A DNA stretch of 64,000 bases, taken from NCBI GenBank assembly GCA_934119935.1, contig CAKOSX010000002.1, positions 231,191-295,190 on the forward strand. Reading direction: 5' to 3'. Every line of letters begins with the position of its first letter. Within the stretch, counting starts at the first letter, position 1. The position numbers and the translations under genes were made by a program. Positions 1 through 8,521 of the stretch are shown piece after piece. The notes below the pieces were generated by a model. It did not search any database, had not been told where the DNA came from, and was given only the letters and a program-made list of their open reading frames with translations. This stretch comes from an uncultured Clostridia bacterium (GTDB taxonomy: Bacteria > Bacillota > Clostridia > TANB77 > CAG-508).

Positions 1-275
1 CTTTTCCCAGTGTTGGTAAGAACCAAAACCATATGGCTGGGTTCTTTGCTACGATTGTACATCTGGTACAGCTCGTGGCGTTCGTTTCCAGTTTCCAACG
101 TGGTATCCCAGCTCTCGATAAGAGACATGTACTGGGTTTCGCCTTCCTCAGAAAGCAGACGAAGGGCATTTTTTGCAGCGTCGTAGTTATTCATGTGCGT
201 AATTATTGCACAGATGACAACTGTTGCAAAGGTGATGGCAAGCGTGGTAGCGAACAACCGAATTTTCTTTGTCAT
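1..275 (-). CDS. N-terminal part of an unknown membrane-anchored protein (runs off the window)
   Basis: Read on the minus strand, an ATG at 275 follows AGGAGGA by a good spacing and opens a frame of 91 codons with no stop before the window edge. The product begins MTKKIRLFA, has one hydrophobic segment at about residues 8-28, then a charged presumably extracytoplasmic region. This resembles the start of a sensor or signal-anchored protein, but no family can be named from the fragment. Base composition is clearly more GC-rich (roughly half G+C by eye) than the rest of the window, and codon use differs, for example CTG, CGC and ACC codons. That suggests acquisition from elsewhere or a contig-joining artefact. 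It has its own promoter at 343-371. Confidence 0.6.
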   Translation of the reverse strand, partial: MTKKIRLFATTLAITFATVVICAIITHMNNYDAAKNALRLLSEEGETQYMSLIESWDTTLETGNERHELYQMYNRSKEPSHMVLVLTNTGK

Positions 276-342
276 GGTATTTTCCTCCTGACATCATGTA
301 AAAAAATTTTCAGACGGAACTAAAATACTTCCGATTAACATA

Positions 343-371
343 ATTATAGCACATTTTGAATAAAAATGCAA
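343..371 (-). promoter_or_regulatory. Sigma-A-type promoter for the 275..1 gene
   Basis: On the minus strand TTGCAT (371-366) and TATAAT (348-343) are separated by exactly 17 bases. They lie about 70 bases before the ATG at 275. The promoter is in AT-rich host-like sequence downstream of the U32 gene. Confidence 0.6.
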
Positions 372-388
372 AAATAGCCTACAATGCA

Positions 389-2929
389 TTAGATTTCTCT
401 ATTTAAATTTCCGTTTGTATATTCTTTTCCCTCTAATTTATTACCATTTTTCACTGAAGTTATTATATTATTTATTTCATCAATATTTTCATCAAGTATA
501 TTTATTCTGACAGCTGAAATCTCGAAATCATGTGTATCTATCGATGTTATTTTACTATTGTAAATTGATGTAACGGTTTGAATATTGTCTGGAATTATTC
601 TAAATTTAAATCCAAGACGATCTTTTAGATAGTATTTTGCAGTATATGAATTATCTGAGATTGAAGCATTTGAATTGCCTATCAGATTAGCAGAAGATGA
701 ACAGTTTTTGCATTTCATGTCACACTTTGGATAGCATTTATTGCTTTTTCCGAGTAAACAATAAGATGAATTCATTAGCACATTTCTTCCATAGGCTATT
801 AATTCTACTGGTAGAGGACTGTTGTTACATAGTTCTTGTAAAATAGACTTATTCAATTCGACAGATGGTGTTATTAAATTTATTCCAAGTGATTGAAGTT
901 CTGCAATGCTGTATTTATTGAAGATATTCATTGTGTAGTTTGCAATAAATGTGTATTTCTTGTTACCAATATATTTTTTCAAAAGCTCAAATCCAGCAAT
1001 ATTGGATATTACAAAGCCCTTGATTTCATAGTCTGATACGATGCTATCAACATTGTTTAATAATAGATTTTTGTAGTTTGGTTTTATTATTGTTGGCATA
1101 TATATGTACAAATCAAATTTTCTCGATAAATTGAATAATAATGTATTGTATTTTTTACTTAAGAAAAATTTTAATGGAACATATATGTTATCAACATTTT
1201 CAAGCTGAGTATAATCATATTCTAAATTAATATTTTCTAATAAAATGTTAATTTTTCTTTGAAGTACATTGTTAGTATTTTCGATTGAGCCTTTTTTATC
1301 GTGTAAAGAAGTAAAAGGTATCACTTGCTTAGATGATTTTTCGTTTCGTTTTTCTAAAAAATTATTCATTATTTTTTCTTGCAACATATTAATTGCTGTT
1401 CTACGTGCATTATTTAAAGCACTTATGCTTGGAATATGCAGATTTTCGTCTAAGTCGATGTTTATTTTTTCGAAAGTATATGGTGTATTTCCAAGCTTAT
1501 TTAATTGTTCTGCAATTCTTGTTTCTGTTATTGGCGAGTTAATCGAAATTTCTGGAACAATATCAGAAACAAATTTTACAGAAACATTATCATAAAATGG
1601 GGCAGTGTTTGTTTCTAAAGTTATAGAAATAGGCTTGGCTTTTTTTATAGAAACAGAGCAGGTTACAGGTATTTTCTTATTTTCACAATTTGGGGCAAAT
1701 GTTTTATCTGTTTGGTCATTTAAAGCTTTGCTAGAAAGTTTATAAACTCTGGCTCCAGCTCTAATTTTTCCTTTCATTCGTCCAAGTTTTACAATTTGAC
1801 CGATTTCTGCATTCTTTAAATTTGTATTTCCTTTTATTAGTTCAGAAATAGTGTAAGTTCCTGTTTCGCCGTCAATGCTTATGGTATCTCCGATTCCAAC
1901 AGTTTGATTTAGTTTTAATGTGATGTGCCCTCTGTTTGCATTATAGTTTGATATATTTCCTAAATACAATCCCATATTATTGGGCTTGTCTTTGAATATT
2001 AACTTTCTGTTTGGCTCTGATAATAAATGTCCGCTAGAGAATCCGCCTCTATTAAATACTTGCTGTAATTCTAATTTATCTGCTTCATCAACCACATATT
2101 TGTTGCCAGACAAAGCTAGGTCTATGTATTTTCTATAAATTCTTGTAACAGTTGCAACATATTCTGGAGTTTTCATTCTGCCTTCAATTTTAAAAGAATT
2201 TATACCTAATTTTACAAGAGTAGGCAAGGTGTCTAGAGAACAAAGGTCTCGTGGACTAAGTAAATAGCCTTTATCAAGAACGCTTTCAGTACCGTTTTTA
2301 TCTTCTAGCAATTCATAAGGAAGTCTACATGGCTGAGCACATTTTCCTCTATTACCAGAGCGCCCTCCAACCAAGCTAGAAAATAAACACTGACCAGAGT
2401 ATGATATACAAAGTGCACCATGTACAAATATTTCTAGGTCAACTTTACAATTATTTCTAATATATTCAATCTCGTTAATTGGAACTTCTCTAGATAGAAC
2501 GACTCTCGAAAATCCAAGTTTCTCAAGTTCTAAAACGCCTTCTAAATTATGAACAGACATCTGAGTGCTTCCGTGAATTTCCATTCCTGGAAAGTGAGCA
2601 ATTAAATATTTTGCAAGACCAAGGTCTTGAACGATAATTGCATCGACTCCACATTTATAAGCAGATTCGGCAACTTTAATGGCATCGGCAAACTCATCAT
2701 CTGTAATTAAAGTATTTAATGTTAGATTAGTTTTTACATTTCTTAGTTTACAATATTTTACGACTTCTGCAACTTCCTCCAAAGAAAAATTCTTCGCACT
2801 GGCCCTTGCACTAAAACTGTTAGCACCAAAATAAATGCAATCAGCACCATTTTGAACTCCGGCTCTAACACAATCAAAATCACCAGCAGGAACCAATAAC
2901 TCTGGAACTATATTAATTTCGTTATTCAT
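389..2929 (-). CDS. Peptidase U32 family protein (RlhA/YdcP-like, with C-terminal extension)
   Basis: The 846-residue product starts at an ATG behind GGAGG. The N-terminal 300 residues are a typical U32 domain: PELLVPAGDF near residue 9, an EIHGSTQMSVHN-type strand, and a Cys cluster around residues 167-205 (CISYSGQC, then GKCAQPC). Family knowledge: several U32 proteins are not peptidases but iron-sulfur tRNA or 23S rRNA hydroxylases (TrhP, RlhA). The long C-terminal half fits the DUF3656-type extension of the RlhA/YdcP group, and it ends in a second Cys cluster (CYPKCDMKCKNC) that could bind metal. Length is normal for the long clostridial form. RNA hydroxylation is inferred from the family only. 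Confidence 0.8.
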   Translation of the reverse strand: MNNEINIVPELLVPAGDFDCVRAGVQNGADCIYFGANSFSARASAKNFSLEEVAEVVKYCKLRNVKTNLTLNTLITDDEFADAIKVAESAYKCGVDAIIVQDLGLAKYLIAHFPGMEIHGSTQMSVHNLEGVLELEKLGFSRVVLSREVPINEIEYIRNNCKVDLEIFVHGALCISYSGQCLFSSLVGGRSGNRGKCAQPCRLPYELLEDKNGTESVLDKGYLLSPRDLCSLDTLPTLVKLGINSFKIEGRMKTPEYVATVTRIYRKYIDLALSGNKYVVDEADKLELQQVFNRGGFSSGHLLSEPNRKLIFKDKPNNMGLYLGNISNYNANRGHITLKLNQTVGIGDTISIDGETGTYTISELIKGNTNLKNAEIGQIVKLGRMKGKIRAGARVYKLSSKALNDQTDKTFAPNCENKKIPVTCSVSIKKAKPISITLETNTAPFYDNVSVKFVSDIVPEISINSPITETRIAEQLNKLGNTPYTFEKINIDLDENLHIPSISALNNARRTAINMLQEKIMNNFLEKRNEKSSKQVIPFTSLHDKKGSIENTNNVLQRKINILLENINLEYDYTQLENVDNIYVPLKFFLSKKYNTLLFNLSRKFDLYIYMPTIIKPNYKNLLLNNVDSIVSDYEIKGFVISNIAGFELLKKYIGNKKYTFIANYTMNIFNKYSIAELQSLGINLITPSVELNKSILQELCNNSPLPVELIAYGRNVLMNSSYCLLGKSNKCYPKCDMKCKNCSSSANLIGNSNASISDNSYTAKYYLKDRLGFKFRIIPDNIQTVTSIYNSKITSIDTHDFEISAVRINILDENIDEINNIITSVKNGNKLEGKEYTNGNLNREI

Positions 2930-3061
2930 GTATAAATTTATTCCTCCTTCGAGGTAGAAAGTTAAGAAATTTCAACCTCAATTTTACAACTCTATATATT
3001 GTAACACACTTTACGAAAAATTCATACTATATTATATAAAACAAAAAAGGAGGAATCTAAA

Positions 3062-3277
3062 ATGCAAGACGACAATAGAGGTGGATGCAACAGTGGAAGT
3101 TGCGGATGTGACGAAGGACCAAGAGGAGGATGTGGACGCAATGAAGGTTGTGGCTGCGGACCATTTGGTGGACTATTTGGCGGAAACAATTGCGGATGCG
3201 GAGATAGCGGAATTTTATTCTTCATAATAATATTCTTACTATTATTTACAAACAACGGATGCTGTGGTGGCAGATAA
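3062..3277 (+). CDS. Small Gly/Cys-rich protein with C-terminal membrane segment
   Basis: This 71-residue protein follows an AGGAGG site. The first 48 residues are rich in Gly and Cys (CGCDEGPRGGCG, CGCGPFGG) and carry charged residues. Residues about 50-62 (ILFFIIIFLLLF) form one hydrophobic segment before a Cys-rich end. The layout resembles the small YjcZ-type or coat-associated membrane peptides of spore formers, so a sporulation role is possible but not proven. A terminator follows directly and the gene stands alone between the divergent U32 gene and the tRNA. Confidence 0.7.
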   Translation: MQDDNRGGCNSGSCGCDEGPRGGCGRNEGCGCGPFGGLFGGNNCGCGDSGILFFIIIFLLLFTNNGCCGGR

Positions 3278-3289
3278 AACATAAAAAAG

Positions 3290-3326
3290 ATGCTAGACTA
3301 TAAAAAATAGGCTAGCATTTTTTTTT
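3290..3326 (+). terminator. Intrinsic terminator
   Basis: The 7-bp stem ATGCTAG/CTAGCAT (3290-3296 with 3312-3318) is followed by a T run of nine. It ends the Cys-rich small protein gene and lies just before the tRNA. Confidence 0.8.
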
Positions 3327-3360
3327 GATATGTGTTACAATAGATTTCGCAAGAGAAAAT

Positions 3361-3436
3361 GCCAATATAGCTCAGTTGGTAGAGCAACGGATTCGTAACC
3401 CGTAGGTCAGCAGTTCGATTCTGCTTATTGGCTCCA
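3361..3436 (+). tRNA. tRNA-Thr (anticodon CGT)
   Basis: A complete cloverleaf can be drawn. The acceptor stem is GCCAATA/TATTGGC, the D arm GCTC/GAGC, and the anticodon loop TTCGTAA with CGT at 34-36 reads ACG. The T arm is AGCAG/CTGCT with TTCGATT, followed by a discriminator base and an encoded CCA. The anticodon stem has one A-C mismatch at its loop end (31/39). Confidence 0.93.
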
Positions 3437-3485
3437 AATTATAAATATATGAAATCAAGATAATTGTTGGATAGGGGGATAATAT

Positions 3486-4478
3486 ATGAACAAAGAAGAA
3501 ATTCAAAATCTGGTATGTGAAGAATTAGTTGAACATATAGCAAGCTTATTAGAAAAAGGGCTTATTAGAGCTGAGCAAGTTCAGGAGCTTGCACCTATGA
3601 TTGAAAAGGCTATGAATGTAAGATTAGCTGAAGAAAACAAAAATGAAGAAATTGAGAAAAAAAGTAATGAATCGGTTGCTAAACAGGAGTCTATGAGTGA
3701 TGAACAATTTTATGAAGATTATAATAGTTTGTTGAAAGCAGTTGCAGGCATAGATGGAACAGAAAACAATATGGTAGAGTTGATAGAAGAACTTGCGGAA
3801 GAGATGGAAAGAAGAGGCATAACAAACGAACAGCTTCACCATGATATTGCAAAATACAGAGAAGAAGCCAAGAAAAAATCTAATAAAGCAGCTGAGAAAG
3901 CTCAAGAAAAAGAAAATAAAACGGTTATTCAACAGGAATCAATGAGTGATGAACAATTTTATGAAGCTTATAACAGTATGTTGAGAGTAGTTGCAGGTGA
4001 AGACGGAACAGAACATAATATGGTAGATATAACAGAAATTGCGGATGAAATGGAAAGAAGAGGCATAACAAACGAACAGCTTCACCATGACATTGCAAAA
4101 TACAGAGAAGCAAAGAAAAAATCTGGTAAAGCAGCAGAAATAGCTCAATTAAGTGATGCAGAATTAATCAAAAGGATTAATGATTTTAGGGAAGCTTTAC
4201 AAAAAGGAAATTATGTTACAGTTACAAATCCAGAGACAATAAAATTACTTCAAAATGAAGCGAAAAACAGAGGACTAATTGGAGAAAAAGAAAACAATTA
4301 TAGTAAAAGAGAAGAAACTCAAAATCCACAATCATTTGAACAGAACAAGGGAAAAATTAATATTACTAATATAGTAAGAACAGGATTACAAAGCTTGCAA
4401 ATTGGTAATGAAGAAGTTGAGCAAGCTTCAAATAATTTGTCTAAAGACACACAAGAGAAGGATATAGGAGAAAGATAA
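3486..4478 (+). CDS. Unknown charged protein with an internal tandem repeat
   Basis: The 330-residue product starts behind a GGGGG site. It is Glu/Lys-rich, predicted helical and without membrane segments. A block of about 65 residues occurs twice (about residues 68-132 and 152-212), each starting ESMSDEQFYE and containing EMERRGITNEQLHHDIAKYRE. The DNA is also strongly repeated, so the duplication is recent. A third, diverged unit with LSDAEL begins near residue 218. It is followed two bases later by the 4480 gene, so the two are translationally coupled. I do not recognise the family. Confidence 0.7.
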   Translation: MNKEEIQNLVCEELVEHIASLLEKGLIRAEQVQELAPMIEKAMNVRLAEENKNEEIEKKSNESVAKQESMSDEQFYEDYNSLLKAVAGIDGTENNMVELIEELAEEMERRGITNEQLHHDIAKYREEAKKKSNKAAEKAQEKENKTVIQQESMSDEQFYEAYNSMLRVVAGEDGTEHNMVDITEIADEMERRGITNEQLHHDIAKYREAKKKSGKAAEIAQLSDAELIKRINDFREALQKGNYVTVTNPETIKLLQNEAKNRGLIGEKENNYSKREETQNPQSFEQNKGKINITNIVRTGLQSLQIGNEEVEQASNNLSKDTQEKDIGER

Positions 4479-4479
4479 T

Positions 4480-4941
4480 ATGGTAACTTATGCAATGGCA
4501 TATACAGAAGTTTTTGAATTATTGAAGTATTTTCCAGAAGAGCAGTTAAGTCGAATTCCAGCAGAAAAAATAGAATTTTTTAAACAGAATAAAGATCCAA
4601 ATTACAATTTTGAAATAAAAGATACAGAAGATATAACCCAAAATAATATATCGCGAAAAGCTTATGCAATTATTATAGCTTTGTATAATGATTATTTTCT
4701 ATCAGAAAACAAGAAAGTAACTTTAAAAGCATTATTGAAGCAAAATGATAGAAATAGAGAAATCAATAAACAGCAGGAGTATAATTTAAAAAATGTAATA
4801 AAAAAGGATAATACAAAAATCGATAACATTCAAGAAAATGCAAGTGAAAATATGGAACTTATAAAAGTTGAAGAAAAAAATGTTTTTGCAAAGATAATGA
4901 ACAAAGTTAAAAGTATGTTAAATCAGTTGAAAAAACCTTAA
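4480..4941 (+). CDS. Unknown protein, paralogue of the 41991 gene
   Basis: The 153-residue product has an AGGAG site inside the end of the upstream gene. An alternative in-frame ATG lies at 4495. It aligns over its whole length with the product at 41991-42461: a shared IP-x-K motif near residue 28, NK..NYN, an ALYNDY/LIYRDY segment, and a C-terminal amphipathic Lys-rich end with NKVK or NKIK. No membrane segment or signal is present. Function is unknown. Both paralogues follow an unrelated charged protein and are followed by another uncharacterised gene. Confidence 0.7.
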   Translation: MVTYAMAYTEVFELLKYFPEEQLSRIPAEKIEFFKQNKDPNYNFEIKDTEDITQNNISRKAYAIIIALYNDYFLSENKKVTLKALLKQNDRNREINKQQEYNLKNVIKKDNTKIDNIQENASENMELIKVEEKNVFAKIMNKVKSMLNQLKKP

Positions 4942-4985
4942 CTTATTAATTTTAAACGTTTAAATGCATAAAAAAAGGAAAAATT

Positions 4986-6275
4986 ATGGAGAGAGAAAAA
5001 AGAATAATAAGTAAAAAGATGACTACTGTAATAATTATTGGCATATTGTTAGTTATATATGGTATTTTGTGGGGAATATACCATGTATTAACAAAAACGA
5101 GTAGTAATGTTAATATAGAAATAGGAATGAATTCTACAACTGCGGTATACTCAAATACAAATGAGCTTATACCCAATAAGTCGGATATGGAATATTCACT
5201 TTACTCTGCAAATGCAATATTAGACGAACAATTTAGCTACAATGGACCAACTTTTAATTTGGAAAACATATTTGTAAAATCAAAGGTAGAGCTAGAGAAT
5301 CAATTAAAGACTTATATTGGAACGGATAAAGTAAAAACGGATGATGGAGAAATTTTAGTTTTAGGTGAAAAATATAATGATGAATTTTTTACTAGTAACA
5401 ATTTAGCAATAGTGATGATTCCTGATGTAATGCATGATGTAGAAGTGAAAGGTGTAAGAAAAAATAAATCGACAGCCATAATAAATATCAAAGATGAACA
5501 ATATGTGACTAGTACGGCAACTTTAACTGAACCAAGTTTTATTTTTGTAACGCTTGATAAAAGTGTTGAAACTGTTAATTTTAATATTTACAAGATAACA
5601 AGATATGAAAGAAATGAGAATTATAAAGCAACTTTTATATTTGCTGGAGTTGCTATTACAATTATAGTTATAATTATAGCATGCTTAAGTATATCAGCGC
5701 ATAATGCAAAAGTAGAAATTAAGGAATATAAACCAATAATTTATTTATATCCAACAGAAGAAACAGAAATAACAGCAGAGTTAGGATATCCAGAAAAAAT
5801 AACTTGTTCATATCCACAATATAAAAATGGATGGAAAGTACTTGCAAAAATTAATGGTGACCTAGTTGATTTGAATACTAAAAGAGATCTATATTCACTT
5901 TATTACGAAAGCACAAATGTTGTGAAATTTAAAGTTGAAAAAGATGGATTTATAGTGAAAGGCACAGATGCAGCAGAGTTTTTAGAAGATAAGCTTGCAT
6001 TACTTGGATTGAATGAAAGAGAAGCAGAAGAATTTATTGTATATTGGCTACCAAAATTGCAAGAAAATAAATATAATTATATAAGATTTGCGACAATTGA
6101 AGAAATAAATGAAAATATGCCATTAAAATTTTCAACTGAGCCAGATTCATTAATAAGAGTTCTTATGACATATAAGGGATTGAAAAATCCTATTAAAGTT
6201 CAAGAACAGAAATTGAAAATACCAGAAAGAAATGGCTTTGTAGCTGTTGAATGGGGTGGCACAGAAATTAATTAG
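4986..6275 (+). CDS. Two-pass membrane protein with conserved C-terminal YLYP domain
   Basis: The 429-residue product has a first membrane helix at about residues 12-34 and an exterior domain of about 170 residues. A second helix lies at about 216-238. The C-terminal cytosolic domain opens KPIIYLYPTEETEI and closes AVEWGGTE. That domain, with its IYLYP start, GLNEREAEEFIVYWLP core and FATIEEIN motif, recurs in many uncharacterised Firmicutes proteins as I recall it, but I cannot attach a function. The gene is probably co-transcribed with 3486 and 4480, since the gap is 44 bases, and ends at a terminator. Confidence 0.7.
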   Translation: MEREKRIISKKMTTVIIIGILLVIYGILWGIYHVLTKTSSNVNIEIGMNSTTAVYSNTNELIPNKSDMEYSLYSANAILDEQFSYNGPTFNLENIFVKSKVELENQLKTYIGTDKVKTDDGEILVLGEKYNDEFFTSNNLAIVMIPDVMHDVEVKGVRKNKSTAIINIKDEQYVTSTATLTEPSFIFVTLDKSVETVNFNIYKITRYERNENYKATFIFAGVAITIIVIIIACLSISAHNAKVEIKEYKPIIYLYPTEETEITAELGYPEKITCSYPQYKNGWKVLAKINGDLVDLNTKRDLYSLYYESTNVVKFKVEKDGFIVKGTDAAEFLEDKLALLGLNEREAEEFIVYWLPKLQENKYNYIRFATIEEINENMPLKFSTEPDSLIRVLMTYKGLKNPIKVQEQKLKIPERNGFVAVEWGGTEIN

Positions 6276-6282
6276 AATAAAG

Positions 6283-6321
6283 AAATTTCTAGAATCACAT
6301 AATGACTCTAGAAATTTTTAT
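6283..6321 (+). terminator. Intrinsic terminator
   Basis: The 11-bp perfect stem AAATTTCTAGA/TCTAGAAATTT (6283-6293 with 6307-6317) is followed by T-rich sequence, immediately after the 4986 gene. Confidence 0.75.
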
Positions 6322-6546
6322 TTACTTTATGTAATTGTCATAAAGGGATGTTCGATTGAGTGAAATATAGGAAAAATAAAGCATTACTATTGAAAAATTA
6401 TGTAAAACATGATAAAATATCATATGATATAGCAAATTGCTATGTTATTATTTTTTTTCCACTAAATAGTGAGAGAAATATTTCCCTGGCTTTTAGTTTT
6501 ACATACAGTAAGTTATAAACAAAAAAGCATTAAGGAGGAAAAAATT

Positions 6547-7464
6547 ATGCTTGAAAAAATTCTAGCAAAAATGTCTAAAGTGGTATATCCTGAACGGGAT
6601 ATAAGTGTAGAAAAACTAGGAGGTCGCTTCTTTCTTCATCAGCGTGATAAAACTGGTTGCAACTCTTTTCTGCTAGAAGGAACATACTCGTATGATGAAG
6701 TTGTGAAGTTGAATGCTTTGACAACTTATAGTGCAGGTTTTGGATTTTGTTCAGAACTTGGACCAATTGCTTTTATCGGAATTCCTAATCCTGTTTGTGC
6801 ACAGAGAAGTGGATATTTTGAATATAAAGTTCATGCATACGGAACCCCTTCTGATGAGAGCGAGTACTATTTCAAAGCTTACACTGAGGAAGAAGCAAAG
6901 AATATCGGAAATTATACTGTGTATGGTTTAGACGGACTCAGAAAAGTTGCGTCAGTAGCTCCTATAAGCCAGATGTCCTATGTCTATGATTCCAGATTTA
7001 AAGCTAAAGAAGCTAAAAATCCAAGAGTATTTGACATGGACTGCAAGTTGAAAGGAGTTTATAGTTACAATGAAGCTAAACTACTTTCAACTGGAACACT
7101 TAAAGAAAAAGATGGCTATTCAGGAGAAGAACACCCTATTGTTTTTGCAATTGTAGGAAATGGTCAGCATGTGGGAATTATTAACATGTGGCCTTCTCAA
7201 ACGGAGCTGGTACGTGGTTTTAGAGATGTTTGGGAATATGGTGCTGAAGAACCCGAAACTCAAACAATTAGTTTTCTTACCAAAGAGGAAGCTTCTAAAG
7301 TCAAAGATTTTACACTGTACGTCTATAAGTATGCTAGTTCAGGAAAAGGCAGGGCCAAATATCAAATCGAAAGATATGATAGAACTCTTGATAAGAGATT
7401 CAAGTTTCAGTTACCTGACGGAAATGATTATCGATTGATTGAACATACGGAATTGTTCAAGTAA
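6547..7464 (+). CDS. Unknown two-repeat soluble protein
   Basis: The start at 6547 is chosen because AAGGAGG lies eight bases upstream. The frame is open earlier but without a ribosome site. The 305-residue product has no signal or membrane segment. It contains two related halves: GTYSYDEVVKLNALT near residue 44 and GVYSYNEAKLLSTGT near residue 175, each followed by a PIAFIG or PIVFAI strand and a TEEEAK or TKEEAS segment. Codon use is less AT-biased than that of its neighbours, suggesting transfer. It is a single-gene unit with its own terminator. The family is not recognised. Confidence 0.65.
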   Translation: MLEKILAKMSKVVYPERDISVEKLGGRFFLHQRDKTGCNSFLLEGTYSYDEVVKLNALTTYSAGFGFCSELGPIAFIGIPNPVCAQRSGYFEYKVHAYGTPSDESEYYFKAYTEEEAKNIGNYTVYGLDGLRKVASVAPISQMSYVYDSRFKAKEAKNPRVFDMDCKLKGVYSYNEAKLLSTGTLKEKDGYSGEEHPIVFAIVGNGQHVGIINMWPSQTELVRGFRDVWEYGAEEPETQTISFLTKEEASKVKDFTLYVYKYASSGKGRAKYQIERYDRTLDKRFKFQLPDGNDYRLIEHTELFK

Positions 7465-7473
7465 TTAAAAATG

Positions 7474-7512
7474 AGTGGGTTGCAAATATAGAATGCAACC
7501 CACTTGTTTTTT
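7474..7512 (+). terminator. Intrinsic terminator
   Basis: A perfect 11-bp stem AGTGGGTTGCA/TGCAACCCACT (7474-7484 with 7494-7504) is followed by a T run. Confidence 0.85.
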
Positions 7513-7556
7513 CAATTATAAATAATTTTAATATAGAAAAAGTATTCTCATATTTA

Positions 7557-8354
7557 TTACTTTAAATATTTAATATCAGTATCATTTAAAATTCGCATTT
7601 GTGATATAGCTATTTTATTTAATTTTTCAAGTCTTTCAGATTGTTTTAATCCTTCATTTATAAAAACAGAATTTAAATTTTCTAAATTTGCTAAACATAT
7701 TAATTCATTCATTGTTGCATAATCTCTTATATTTCCATCTAAATTAGGATTTTTAGTACGCCATTCTTTTGCTGTCATACCAAATAAAGCCATATTTAAT
7801 ACATCAGCTTCTTCTGCATAAACAAAGTTTATTTGATTTTTAGTTAATTCTTTAGGTACTAAATTATTTTTAATAGCATCAGTATGTATTCTATAGTTAA
7901 TTTTAGAAAGTTCTCTTTTGGCATTCCAACCTATTTGCTTTTGTTCTTCTGCTTTTAATCTTTCGAATTCTTTTATCAATAATAGTTTGAATTTTGGACT
8001 AATCCACATTCCAAATTCAAAAGCAATATCTTTATGAGCATAAGTTCCACCGTATCTTCCAGCTTTTGATATTATTCCAATCGCATTTGTTTTTTCTGTC
8101 CATTCTTTTACACTTATTTTATAACTATTTAAACCTGCTTGACTTTTAATTATGGCGAATTCGCCATAATTAAAATTAGGATTATGAATTTCTTCCCAAA
8201 TACCTAAAAACTCAATAGTATTTCTATTCCTTAGCCAGTCTGAAACAAAGAAATCTCCATCTTTTGATTTTAACATATCAGTAATTGATATATAATCTTC
8301 ATCATCAATTTTTATATAAGATATCTTTTGATTTAAAACACTTAATTCTGCCAT
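7557..8354 (-). CDS. KilA-N domain protein
   Basis: The 265-residue product starts behind AGGAGG. The N-terminal part carries the KilA-N fold signature: DDEDYISITDMLKSKDG, then FVSDWLRNRNTIEFLGIWEEIHNP, an AGLNSYKISVKEW strand, and RYGGTYAHKDIAFEFGMWIS. Family knowledge: KilA-N is a DNA-binding domain common in phages, large DNA viruses and mobile regions of bacterial genomes, often with anti-repressor roles. The C-terminal third is helical. The coding sequence contains a 32-bp perfect palindrome (8144-8175). The role here is unknown; it may act with, or guard, the nuclease-like gene downstream on the other side. Confidence 0.85.
   Translation of the reverse strand: MAELSVLNQKISYIKIDDEDYISITDMLKSKDGDFFVSDWLRNRNTIEFLGIWEEIHNPNFNYGEFAIIKSQAGLNSYKISVKEWTEKTNAIGIISKAGRYGGTYAHKDIAFEFGMWISPKFKLLLIKEFERLKAEEQKQIGWNAKRELSKINYRIHTDAIKNNLVPKELTKNQINFVYAEEADVLNMALFGMTAKEWRTKNPNLDGNIRDYATMNELICLANLENLNSVFINEGLKQSERLEKLNKIAISQMRILNDTDIKYLK
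8144..8175. repeat. 32-bp perfect palindrome inside the KilA-N gene
   Basis: The two 16-base halves meet at the centre GAATTC and are exact reverse complements. The outer half reads TTTTAATTATGGCGAA. It lies in coding sequence for the NYGEFAII stretch. Confidence 0.85.
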
Positions 8355-8521
8355 GTTTTAACCTCCTTTTTTTAATGGTATAACGATTTATTTCAGCCAT
8401 TATATAAAACAAAAGTTTTGAAATCAATATTTATTAAAAAAACTGTAAAAATATTCTATAATATTGTAAATAACTTATGAAAAATCAGATAAATCTACAC
8501 TTTTACTTTGATAAAATATAC

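Noticed and set aside
33..323. Plus-strand 96-residue frame at the left edge
   Set aside because: It is the shadow of the minus-strand gene 275..1, which has a ribosome site, promoter and a signal-anchor start.
3690..4112. Possible CRISPR-like or satellite repeat
   Set aside because: It is a two-copy in-frame repeat within one protein gene, not spaced short repeats. No CRISPR array exists in the window.
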